Assembly: GCF_014931415.1 (NCBI RefSeq)
Contig: NZ_CP063121.1
Location: 1,054,001 to 1,118,000 of the forward strand
Direction: 5' to 3'
Source of the DNA: Haemophilus parainfluenzae
GTDB lineage: Bacteria > Pseudomonadota > Gammaproteobacteria > Enterobacterales > Pasteurellaceae
DNA: 64,000 nt
This document shows, one piece after another, positions 31,375-38,071 of the stretch. Made by a program: the position numbers and the translations under genes. Under the pieces are notes generated by a model, which made no database searches, was not told the DNA's origin, and saw nothing but the letters and a program-made list of their open reading frames with translations. Every line of letters starts with the position of its first letter. Position 1 is the stretch's first letter.

Positions 31375-31662
31375 TCAATTCTCTCCCATTTCTTCTATAC
31401 TATCGTAATCGCCATAATCAATTTGTGGTTCATTAGTATCTTCTGATAACTGTGATTCTAATATTTGTCTATCCTCATCACCTAAAAATTTCCAGTAGTT
31501 ACAAATCAACTCCTTTTCGCCATATTTTTCCCATACTCCTGGATAAAAATATTCTGCTTCAACGTGACAAATTCCCCCTTCGTGGGGGTCTCTTATATTA
31601 GCTATAGATTCAGTGCTTTGAATTGTAATAATGCATGTTATATAGAGTAGATAGCGTTTCAT
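31375..31662 (-). CDS. Small secreted protein of unknown function
   Basis: 95 residues from ATG 31662. The start MKRYLLYITCIITIQSTESIA reads as a signal peptide. The mature part has two Cys (possibly a disulfide), several Trp/Tyr and an acidic tail ending EEMGEN. A GTG-started extension to 31692 would spoil the signal peptide. I do not recognise the family; it converges on the 202-residue gene and shares its terminator. Confidence 0.55.
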   Translation of the reverse strand: MKRYLLYITCIITIQSTESIANIRDPHEGGICHVEAEYFYPGVWEKYGEKELICNYWKFLGDEDRQILESQLSEDTNEPQIDYGDYDSIEEMGEN

Positions 31663-31819
31663 ATTTGGGGCAGTATTTGAAAATTTAACCAATTCTAAAC
31701 ATCCGATTTTCTAGTAAGTAGTTTTATTTAGAAAGTCTTTTAAAAATAAAAACAGATTGTCAGTGAATACGAGAGGTAAAATGCTATGATTTAGTACAGA
31801 AACTTTGATTTATGTTTTT

Positions 31820-31884
31820 GGACTGTCTAAAAACTTGCTTTGTTAAAGTTTTGGGACTATACTGCATGGGTAGTCTAAAAAGTT
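31820..31884. repeat. Three copies of a 14-15 base motif ahead of the serine recombinase module
   Basis: TGTCTAAAAACTT (about 31824-31836), an inverted TAGTCCCAAAACTT (31846-31859) and TAGTCTAAAAAGTT (31871-31884) share the consensus TAGTCYMAAAACTT. Their spacing and mixed orientation resemble the subsites bound by small serine recombinases. Confidence 0.5.
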
Positions 31885-31910
31885 TTGAGTTTTTAATAAA
31901 GGAGTTAATT

Positions 31911-32102
31911 ATGGACTATGATTATCAAAAAGGTTTTGAAGAAGGTTATAGAATGATTATGGGAGCATCCGCATTGCTACCTCTAGCCCCTATTCAACCA
32001 TTGACACCGCTTGGAAGCACTCCATTTAGAGAGGGATTAAAAGCTGGTATAAATTTAGCTAAAAGAAATAACCAACAGTCATTTAATAACATTTTTAAAT
32101 AA
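31911..32102 (+). CDS. Small hypothetical protein upstream of the recombinase
   Basis: 63 residues from ATG 31911, which has a strong AAAGGAG ribosome-binding site; an in-frame extension to 31812 lacks one. It starts DYDYQKGFEEGYRM and has a Pro/Leu-rich middle (LLPLAPIQPLTPLG). I do not recognise it. It ends 14 bases before the recombinase gene, so the two are probably cotranscribed. Confidence 0.6.
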   Translation: MDYDYQKGFEEGYRMIMGASALLPLAPIQPLTPLGSTPFREGLKAGINLAKRNNQQSFNNIFK

Positions 32103-32116
32103 TTTTAAGAGAGAAG

Positions 32117-32707
32117 ATGGCATTAATAGGATTTGCTCGAGTATCAACTCAACAGCAGGATCTAAGTGAACAGATTCAAGTATTAAAAGAATACGGCTGT
32201 AAGAAAATTTTTTCAGGGAAGCATTCCGGTAAAGCTGAGAAAAATAAAGCACAATTGGATGAACTACTGGATTATGCCCGAGAGGGTGATGTTGTTGCAG
32301 TAACTAAGCTTGACCGCCTAGGAAGGAGCCTTGCTCAGTGTTTGAATACACTTGAACTATTTAAGAATAAAAATATTGGTTTTGTTGCAATACAACAAGG
32401 AATAGATACCCGAACCCAAAACAATCCTATGGGGATGGCCTTAATTCAATTGTTAGGTATTTTTGCTGAATTGGAAAGAAGTTTTATTGTCGAGCGTACT
32501 CAGGAAGGGAAGCGAACAAAACTTGCTTCAGGTCATAAAAATGCATTAGGCGGCCGCCCACCTAAAGTGACAGATAAAATACGTAAAAAGATTTATGCGG
32601 ATTTTAAAGCTAGTGATTCTATTTCAACAGTAATGAAACGATATGATTTATCTAAATCAACGGTGGCGAGACTAAAAGGTATTTATAATCGAGAAATAGA
32701 AAAATAA
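32117..32707 (+). CDS. Small serine recombinase (resolvase/invertase family)
   Basis: 196 residues with the nucleophile in GFARVSTQQQDL (Ser 10), the conserved TKLDRLGRSL and the ELERSFIVERTQEGK helix, then a C-terminal helix-turn-helix of the Hin type (STVMKRYDLSKSTVARL). It is distinct from the Tn3-type resolvase at 41851-42408, with different sequence and base composition. It may resolve multimers, invert a segment or be the remnant of a lost transposon; candidate sites lie upstream at 31820-31884. Confidence 0.9.
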   Translation: MALIGFARVSTQQQDLSEQIQVLKEYGCKKIFSGKHSGKAEKNKAQLDELLDYAREGDVVAVTKLDRLGRSLAQCLNTLELFKNKNIGFVAIQQGIDTRTQNNPMGMALIQLLGIFAELERSFIVERTQEGKRTKLASGHKNALGGRPPKVTDKIRKKIYADFKASDSISTVMKRYDLSKSTVARLKGIYNREIEK

Positions 32708-32782
32708 GACATTGAACTAAAACAATAAATTAATGTCTATAAAAAAATAATTATTTATCTAACAATCATAAAAGGAGAAAAT

Positions 32783-33229
32783 ATGGCTGATTTTTTAGAA
32801 TTAGAAATCGTTAAATATCTAGAAAATGAAAATGCTGAAATCGTAGGTATCGAATGGGAAAATGTTTGTATCAATGTCGATAATATTTCCCATTATAAAA
32901 AGATTAATAATACACTCAGACGAACTTCAGACATAAAAGAGAATGCGCTATTATTTATAAATGATAAGGGAAAATCAGCTTTACTGGATAGTGCGTTATC
33001 AAATTCACAGAATGGCGACGCATTTTCAAAAGAAGATTTTAATCATTTTCTTAAAAATAATATAGATATGAGTGGAATCATTTTTGATGGCAAAGCCCAA
33101 CCATCTCTTGATGCTATCGAACTTTATTTTAAAGCCGGTGTAAATCCATTAGGTAAGGAATATGAAGGAAAACCGATTATTTCATCTTGCGGACAATTTG
33201 CACTCGAAGGCATAACTTTAAAATCTTAG
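32783..33229 (+). CDS. Hypothetical protein, 148 residues
   Basis: It has an AAAGGAG ribosome-binding site before ATG 32783. Acidic, with no membrane segment or signal peptide. The middle contains NHFLKNNIDMSGIIFDGKAQPSLDAIELYF. I do not recognise the family. It is a single gene closed by a strong terminator shared with the converging methylase-like gene. Confidence 0.65.
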   Translation: MADFLELEIVKYLENENAEIVGIEWENVCINVDNISHYKKINNTLRRTSDIKENALLFINDKGKSALLDSALSNSQNGDAFSKEDFNHFLKNNIDMSGIIFDGKAQPSLDAIELYFKAGVNPLGKEYEGKPIISSCGQFALEGITLKS

Positions 33230-33233
33230 AACA

Positions 33234-33267
33234 AAAAGTGCTTACCCATAGGTAAGCACTTTTTTTA
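33234..33267. terminator. Bidirectional terminator
   Basis: AGTGCTTACC/GGTAAGCACT with a CATA loop, and A- and T-runs on both sides; it separates converging genes at 33229 and 33265. Confidence 0.88.
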
Positions 33268-34026
33268 GTAAAACATTGGTTCATTTTCCCAATCAATGTC
33301 AAGCGGGGGGTCTTCTACTGGGTCAGGTTCAATAACTTGATATTCTGCTTCAGTATAGGAATCTGCACTCTCCAATTTTTTGTTCCAATTCCCCAATATG
33401 TGAGCTGGTGTGTATAAATGGTAATTCACCTCATCTTTAAGGGTATTACCAATAATGACTTCTCCCGGTATATGTAAGAGTGTCATTTGTATATAACACA
33501 TTAATGCTGCAGTAAAATCCAAATCTCTTGCTTGAGCCCACATTTGTTGCTGAGGGTTGAAGTCCTCTTCGCGCAAATAATTATAAGCCTCAATAATCAT
33601 TACACCTGATCCACAAGTTGGCTCTTGCAATGTCAAAAAGCCACGTTTTTTTATTAAACTATGACAATCTGATAGAGTTGCTGCTGCCATAAAGTGGGCA
33701 ATGTGACCAGGCGTGAAATATTGAGCTTTATATTGATCACCTAAATCCAACGACATGAACACTGATCCTAGGAAATCATAGGTTTTATGCTCCAAAGCCT
33801 CAACAATAATGTTGAAAAGGCGACTGAGAGCTTGTTTTTCATCTTCATTATAATGCCCGCCAGCTGTCTGATAACGTTGTCTCAACGATTCATCTGCTTG
33901 TGCACCATATATAATGAGATAGAATTCCAGGGCAAAGATTGTAATAAAGTCGTAAAACACTTCTGAGCGTCGATATTGTGGTGCAATCGATTTAAAAAGT
34001 GCGGTAAATTTTTTCTCGAAATCCAT
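33265..34026 (-). CDS. N-6 DNA methylase-like protein lacking the catalytic NPPY/F motif
   Basis: 253 residues. It resembles the central part of type I M subunits: GDQYKAQYFTPGHIAHFMA is the usual lead into the SAM-binding motif, here LQEPTCGSGVMIIEAY. After this the N/D-P-P-Y/F motif expected about 60-90 residues later is absent: the sequence runs through VIIGNTLKDE and ends in an acidic tail. It probably binds SAM or DNA but may not methylate. A structured leader element (34046-34081) precedes it, and ardC lies upstream in the same direction, so an antirestriction role is likely by context. Confidence 0.75.
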   Translation of the reverse strand: MDFEKKFTALFKSIAPQYRRSEVFYDFITIFALEFYLIIYGAQADESLRQRYQTAGGHYNEDEKQALSRLFNIIVEALEHKTYDFLGSVFMSLDLGDQYKAQYFTPGHIAHFMAAATLSDCHSLIKKRGFLTLQEPTCGSGVMIIEAYNYLREEDFNPQQQMWAQARDLDFTAALMCYIQMTLLHIPGEVIIGNTLKDEVNYHLYTPAHILGNWNKKLESADSYTEAEYQVIEPDPVEDPPLDIDWENEPMFY

Positions 34027-34045
34027 AGATTACTCCTAAAATAAC

Positions 34046-34081
34046 GGGAGCAATCCCCTTTGAGGATTACTCCCCAAAGGG
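34046..34081 (-). promoter_or_regulatory. Leader pseudoknot element 1 (upstream of the methylase-like gene)
   Basis: On the minus strand CCCTTTG (34081-34075) can pair with CAAAGGG (34062-34056), and GGGAGTAATC (34074-34065) with GATTGCTCCC (34055-34046). The order a-b-a'-b' makes an H-type pseudoknot; the b stem has one G-U pair. It ends 19 bases before the start codon, just ahead of the AGGAG ribosome-binding site. Confidence 0.7.
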
Positions 34082-34129
34082 TGGTTTATGAGAACTCTAA
34101 CAAAAAACGTTAGAATAGTTTAATAGAAG

Positions 34130-35083
34130 CTAAGCCGCTAATTTTGCTTCTTCATTCGATGTTAATTCGAGAGCATTTAACAAGAATTGTGTTGCTTCAC
34201 GTGCTTGAGAAGATGCTCGGAAAATAGCTTTTTTATCGGCTTTTAATGCGTTAATCCAATGTTCAATATACGCTGCATTTTGTGAAATATTATTGCAAAC
34301 ATTCACGTGCGCACAGGTAAAGGCACTTGTGAGTTCAGCTATTAATTCTTCAAATGCATATTGTTCAGAACCAAATTTATCAAATTTAGCTACACCGTCA
34401 CGATTTAATCGGTCTTTATGCCCGGTGGCATGACCGCATTCATGCAGTAGAGTTGCATAGTAGTCGTCAGCTGTATTGAATTTTTTGAAATCCGGCATCA
34501 CAATGCAATCTTTTCTCGGCATATAACAAGCACGATCTTGTGCTTTGTTATATAGCTGCATACCCATTTTATTGGGTAATACATCTAAATCCGGACGAGC
34601 TTGCATTTCAGAAGATTTTTCTGGTTCAGGATATTCTTCATAGTATTTTTCTAAGCCTTCACACTGTTCAATATTAAACACGTGATGACCACGAATAAAT
34701 ACAGATGACTTCATTTTCGGATCACCGTTTTCATCAAGTACAATGTTTCCGCTATCGTCTTTTTCTTCAAACATATTTTGTTTATAGAAAATAATAACTG
34801 TACTTTTCTCACCAGTTCGGACTTGGCCACCTAGATGATTTGCTCCTTGAAAAGTTACCCACTTGCGTTGAGTAAAGTTTTTTCTAATAGCGCTCATCCA
34901 AAGCAGAAGTACGTTGATCCCGGAGCATTGACGACCACTTTCACCGTTGCATGGAATAGCCATTTGTGGCCATCCACTATCCCAAGGTTTTTGCCATGGC
35001 ATCACACCTTGTTCTAATGCTTCGAGAATTTGGTCTGTAATTTGTTGGTATAAATCTTTGGCAGGTTGAGTTCTTTTTTTCAT
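34130..35083 (-). CDS. ardC: ArdC-type antirestriction protein
   Basis: 317 residues: an N-terminal ArdC/TraC1 single-strand-DNA-binding domain (DLYQQITDQILEALEQG, then PWQKPW and SGINVLLLW; residues 9-135), and a C-terminal zincin-type metallopeptidase-like domain with HECGHATGHKDRL (HExxH-like, residues 214-226). ArdC proteins protect incoming plasmid DNA from restriction in the recipient. It sits in a minus-strand cluster with small membrane proteins and the methylase-like gene, with leader element 2 in front. Confidence 0.85.
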   Translation of the reverse strand: MKKRTQPAKDLYQQITDQILEALEQGVMPWQKPWDSGWPQMAIPCNGESGRQCSGINVLLLWMSAIRKNFTQRKWVTFQGANHLGGQVRTGEKSTVIIFYKQNMFEEKDDSGNIVLDENGDPKMKSSVFIRGHHVFNIEQCEGLEKYYEEYPEPEKSSEMQARPDLDVLPNKMGMQLYNKAQDRACYMPRKDCIVMPDFKKFNTADDYYATLLHECGHATGHKDRLNRDGVAKFDKFGSEQYAFEELIAELTSAFTCAHVNVCNNISQNAAYIEHWINALKADKKAIFRASSQAREATQFLLNALELTSNEEAKLAA

Positions 35084-35104
35084 GGTTGTTCTCCAATAAA
35101 AAAA

Positions 35105-35143
35105 GGGAACAACCCCCCGAATGGGAAATTGCTCCCAGTCGGG
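35105..35143 (-). promoter_or_regulatory. Leader pseudoknot element 2 (upstream of ardC)
   Basis: a: CCCGA (35143-35139) with TCGGG (35120-35116). b: GGGAGCAA (35136-35129) with TTGTTCCC (35112-35105), one G-U pair. The a-b-a'-b' order and the position 21 bases before the start codon match element 1 despite different bases. Confidence 0.65.
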
Positions 35144-35151
35144 TAAAAGAA

Positions 35152-35183
35152 AACCTTGAACACGCCAATGGCATGATCAAGGT
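35152..35183. repeat. Inverted repeat between ardC and the 52-residue gene
   Basis: AAACCTTGA/TCAAGGTTT flank an inner GCC-AAT-GGC. There is no T-run, so a terminator is doubtful; it may stabilise the upstream transcript or be an operator. Confidence 0.5.
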
Positions 35184-35213
35184 TTGTTGTAAAGGTTGCA
35201 GGTATTAATTCAG

Positions 35214-35372
35214 TTATGAATTAACACCAATGGAATGTGTTTTTTTGCTTTGTGCTTTTTGCTCTTGTTGACGTTTTAATGATCGCATGCCAATAAAAGC
35301 AACTGTTCCCATAAAAAACAGTACAAAGACAATTGCAAAGAGGAACCCATTCCAGTTTAACGTAATATTCAT
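35214..35372 (-). CDS. Small single-span membrane protein, 52 residues
   Basis: It begins MNITLNWNGFLFAIVFVLFF, a hydrophobic helix continuing to about residue 27, followed by a basic Gln/Lys-rich tail (RSLKRQQEQKAQSKKT). A GGAG lies 8 bases before the ATG, and the gene starts 3 bases after the stop of the 82-residue gene. This frame fits better than the overlapping Cys-rich frame at 35221-35409. Function unknown. Confidence 0.65.
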   Translation of the reverse strand: MNITLNWNGFLFAIVFVLFFMGTVAFIGMRSLKRQQEQKAQSKKTHSIGVNS

Positions 35373-35375
35373 ACG

Positions 35376-35624
35376 TTACGCTCCGTCTGTCTCCATTAAG
35401 TTGTTGCAATATTTAGCTAACAACACACCACAGAACCAAGCTATTCCGCCAAATATCATAATGATAATGGCAAGAAGTAGCGGAATATTGTCATTCTGAA
35501 CAAACATTGCGACAAACGCAATACCTAAGATGTAAGTGCCGATTTTACGAAAATCTTCAGAAACCAGCAGCATTGTTTTTTTGTCCCAATTGGAACTAAC
35601 AAGCTTGAGTAAACGCTTAATCAT
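35376..35624 (-). CDS. Small two-span membrane protein, 82 residues
   Basis: Two hydrophobic stretches (about residues 28-42 and 47-70) follow a basic N-terminus. It is adjacent to the 77-residue gene (2-base gap) and the 52-residue gene (3-base gap), which indicates one operon. I do not recognise the family. Its place in the antirestriction cluster suggests an entry or maintenance role, but this is only context. Confidence 0.65.
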   Translation of the reverse strand: MIKRLLKLVSSNWDKKTMLLVSEDFRKIGTYILGIAFVAMFVQNDNIPLLLAIIIMIFGGIAWFCGVLLAKYCNNLMETDGA

Positions 35625-35626
35625 GT

Positions 35627-35860
35627 TTACCCCCTTACACTTAACAAATCTTTACGGTTTGCGTATGGCGAAACTGTAAAGAAGTGATATTTCTGTCCGT
35701 ATTGACTAGGGATATTCACCATAATACGAGTAGAAGATACATCTTTTCCTCGATTTTCCCAGGCATTTAATGCTTGAGTGCGAACTTCCTCTATTAGAGA
35801 TTCTGAGTCATTATGTTTGGCTAAATAAGCTAAACAACTGTTATGTAATGTCACTTTCAT
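35627..35860 (-). CDS. Hypothetical protein, 77 residues
   Basis: Soluble, with a helix-forming N-terminal half (SESLIEEVRTQALNAWENRG) and a beta-rich end (STRIMVNIPSQYGQKYHFFTV). It has an AGGAG ribosome-binding site at the right distance, and leader element 3 lies 20 bases upstream. First gene of a three-gene unit with the two small membrane proteins. Function unknown. Confidence 0.7.
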   Translation of the reverse strand: MKVTLHNSCLAYLAKHNDSESLIEEVRTQALNAWENRGKDVSSTRIMVNIPSQYGQKYHFFTVSPYANRKDLLSVRG

Positions 35861-35879
35861 AAGTTTTCTCCTACAGCAA

Positions 35880-35919
35880 GGGAAACCTTTACCTCTAAGG
35901 GTAAAAATTCCCCTTAGGG
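35880..35919 (-). promoter_or_regulatory. Leader pseudoknot element 3 (upstream of the 77-residue gene)
   Basis: a: CCCTAA (35919-35914) with TTAGAG (35898-35893), one mismatch. b: GGGAATTTTTAC (35912-35901) with GTAAAGGTTTCCC (35892-35880), paired at both ends (GGGAA/TTCCC and TTTAC/GTAAA) with a weak middle. Same order and position as elements 1 and 2. Confidence 0.6.
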
Positions 35920-35944
35920 TTGAAAATGAATAGCTTATGCAATG

Positions 35945-36301
35945 TTAATGCATAAGGTAGTAAAGAGTACCCACTGTACCAACAATACCGACAATCAAAA
36001 ATAAAATGCTAAATAACGTTGTTCGTTTTAACCACGTTCTTTGCACATCATCAATAATTGCCTCATATTCTTCCGCTTGGCTATCTAGCATCATTTGTAA
36101 TTCGCAAAGCCGACGAGCTTCTTCGTCTTCAATGCTTTGATTGATACCAGATGTCACTTGTTTGTATTTATCGGTTGCTTTGTTTTTAGCTGCAACGAAA
36201 AAACGGCCCAAGTGTTTTCCCACACGAAATGAAAATGTTGGAGTTTCAAGAGGGTTACTTGATGGAACATCATAGTGTTCCAATTGAGTGGATGAGGACA
36301 T
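35945..36301 (-). CDS. Tail-anchored membrane protein, 118 residues
   Basis: From ATG 36301, which has AGGAG seven bases upstream (the ATG two codons earlier is too close to it). A long soluble, helical, acidic region (IEDEEARRLCELQMMLDSQAEEYEAIIDDV) is followed by a C-terminal membrane helix (about residues 95-117, FSILFLIVGIVGTVGTLYYL), so it should be a tail-anchored inner-membrane protein. No recognised family. Leader element 4 precedes it. Confidence 0.65.
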   Translation of the reverse strand: MSSSTQLEHYDVPSSNPLETPTFSFRVGKHLGRFFVAAKNKATDKYKQVTSGINQSIEDEEARRLCELQMMLDSQAEEYEAIIDDVQRTWLKRTTLFSILFLIVGIVGTVGTLYYLMH

Positions 36302-36335
36302 AGTCATTCTCCTAATGTGAAATAAAAAATTCCTT

Positions 36336-36375
36336 GGAAAAATGACATGCCCGAAGGGAATCATTTTCCCTCGGA
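36336..36375 (-). promoter_or_regulatory. Leader pseudoknot element 4 (upstream of the 118-residue gene)
   Basis: a: TCCGA (36375-36371) with TCGGG (36354-36350 region, one G-U). b: GGGAAAATGA (36370-36361) with TCATTTTTCC (36345-36336), one G-U. The a-b-a'-b' order is kept; the gap to the start codon is longer (35 bases). Confidence 0.6.
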
Positions 36376-36385
36376 AGGTCTTTAA

Positions 36386-36681
36386 GGTGGCATTCCTACG
36401 ATTGCGTAGAGTATCCTTTCAGAATGCTGGATAACATTTTGGCTATGATTCTACTTGCACTAAGGCAAGGCGTTGCTTCTCAAGAATCGTGCAACTTATA
36501 AGAGCTGTTTGCACAGCGACTTATCAAGTCCAATCATACTTAATAAGGCTGTCGAATCTCTATTAAAAATTGTTTTTTGGAAATGGAGAATTTATCTCAA
36601 AATCAAAAAGAATTTTTTATATATTCCCCCCTGTCATTTCGTTAATGTTTCAACTATCCAATTTCATCGTAAGGGATGGTT
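36386..36681. other. Divergent intergenic region before TIGR03757
   Basis: About 300 bases separate the leftward antirestriction cluster from the rightward T4SS genes. Inverted repeats are visible (GCATTC...GAATGC with inner CTACG/CGTAG at 36391-36426; GTTGC...GCAAC near 36473-36492), but no promoter can be fixed. A 72-codon frame at 36473-36691 has no ribosome-binding site and is not called. Confidence 0.4.
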
Positions 36682-37119
36682 ATGTCTATAAAAAAATCAC
36701 TGTTTCTTTTCGGTTTGTTACCACTATCAGTGTTCGCCCAGGGGCCTAATCCCATAATTACTGTTTATTCAACACAAGATTATCCAATTCTTCACGCAGA
36801 GCTTGCAAGCCAGGTGTATTTACTTGATCAAGTTGAGCAATGGGAAAATTTGATTAGTCAGCGATTGAGTGCGAATCCTAGTGTAGCAGCTCAGCAAGCA
36901 TCTCAGATTTTTCAGTCTGCTGAATGGAAACAGTCTGAAGAGCAATTAAAGCGTTCTTATCAGGGCCTTATAAGTGGTTGGCAAAATGGAATCAAGAAGG
37001 TGCCTGCAGTTTTATTTCAATATCCGGGAAAAGAGGATAGTGTCATATATGGTGAAACCAATATTGCTCAGGCATTAAGTTTATGGCAACGAGAGATTAC
37101 AAAAGAGGGGACAAGATGA
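36682..37119 (+). CDS. TIGR03757-family ICE protein (PFL_4709 type)
   Basis: 145 residues with a signal peptide (MSIKKSLFLFGLLPLSVFAQG). Family features are ITVYSTQDYP near the mature start and KVPAVLF followed by YGETNIAQAL towards the end, like a thioredoxin-fold TrbC/TraW-type periplasmic protein of the G-type T4SS. ATG 36682 has AAGGGA at the right distance, better than ATG 36676. Its last codons overlap the next gene by 4 bases. Confidence 0.85.
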   Translation: MSIKKSLFLFGLLPLSVFAQGPNPIITVYSTQDYPILHAELASQVYLLDQVEQWENLISQRLSANPSVAAQQASQIFQSAEWKQSEEQLKRSYQGLISGWQNGIKKVPAVLFQYPGKEDSVIYGETNIAQALSLWQREITKEGTR

Positions 37120-38057
37120 AATTGAAAAAAATGACATTATCCGGGCTTTGTATTGCAATTGCGTTGACCAGTATTTCAGGACAAGCTTCGGAGTCCGGTC
37201 AATCTTCTTTAAACACTGCATCGATTATGGCATCAAGCGCTTCGACAAGTTGTTTAGATTATAAGGTCGTTGGTACTTGTTTTTGGCTATTTTGTACAAA
37301 ATTCGGCTGTAAAATCCGGACATCTACGAAAATAAAACACTATATTCCCGAGGTAGTGGTTTCAAGTTATAACCATCAGGCTCAAAATCCTTGGGTGGAA
37401 ATGAATTTCCTTAGCAATGGGGTAAAAGGTGGAGATTATCAATCACCACACAAAGACTATACGCAAGCAACATTTAAAAATGTTGATGTAATCGGTCATC
37501 CGCAGGGAGCGATTAGTCAAATGCTTAATAGTACAGGGTATTACTGCAAAAGTCAGACAACGCCTTTTGTGCCTTATTACTTGAGTGGTTTGGACTTTTT
37601 AGCGTGGCGATTTGGTGTTCCGGAAATGGTTTATCCTGAAGCGCTTATTCCAGGTATGAGAGAAATTAGAGCAAATGGAGACACTTGGGGAAATATTTAT
37701 CCACGAGCGGGTACAGTAACACAAGTTCATGACTATAAAGCTTCAGCTGTAACAGCGCATCGAGTAGCGGATGTTGTGACAAATACTTTCCAACCACATG
37801 TATATATACCGATTGCGAAAAAAGATAATCAATCGAATGGTGAGTGGTTTCCCCCTCCAGTGAAAGAAGGGGATGAAAAGACACATAAATGGCAACAGCT
37901 TCACCCGGTTACTTCACAGTCTTGTGCTATTTTCCCTGATAACCCGCCAAGTATGCTATCTGAAAATGGTAGTTATGCCTGGGCATTATGGCGCCCTTAC
38001 AAGTGCTGTAAAAAACGCGGACAAACATTTTTGTATAGTATTGATTGGTCTAATTAA
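37116..38057 (+). CDS. TIGR03756-family ICE protein (PFL_4710 type, TraU-like)
   Basis: 313 residues with a signal peptide and several Cys pairs (SCLDYKVVGTCFWLFCTKFGCK; KCCKKR), as in TraU-like periplasmic proteins that form many disulfides during pilus or mating-channel assembly. A GAGGGG precedes ATG 37116, and the start overlaps the stop of the previous gene; a longer frame from 37083 has no such site. Confidence 0.85.
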   Translation: MKLKKMTLSGLCIAIALTSISGQASESGQSSLNTASIMASSASTSCLDYKVVGTCFWLFCTKFGCKIRTSTKIKHYIPEVVVSSYNHQAQNPWVEMNFLSNGVKGGDYQSPHKDYTQATFKNVDVIGHPQGAISQMLNSTGYYCKSQTTPFVPYYLSGLDFLAWRFGVPEMVYPEALIPGMREIRANGDTWGNIYPRAGTVTQVHDYKASAVTAHRVADVVTNTFQPHVYIPIAKKDNQSNGEWFPPPVKEGDEKTHKWQQLHPVTSQSCAIFPDNPPSMLSENGSYAWALWRPYKCCKKRGQTFLYSIDWSN

Positions 38058-38071
38058 TAAAGGAATTGAGT

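Noticed and set aside
35221..35409. A Cys-rich 62-codon frame
   Set aside because: It overlaps the 52-residue membrane-protein gene in another frame; the latter has a ribosome-binding site and operon spacing.
36473..36691. A 72-codon plus-strand frame before TIGR03757
   Set aside because: It has no ribosome-binding site, an unlikely composition, and it runs into the start of a real gene.
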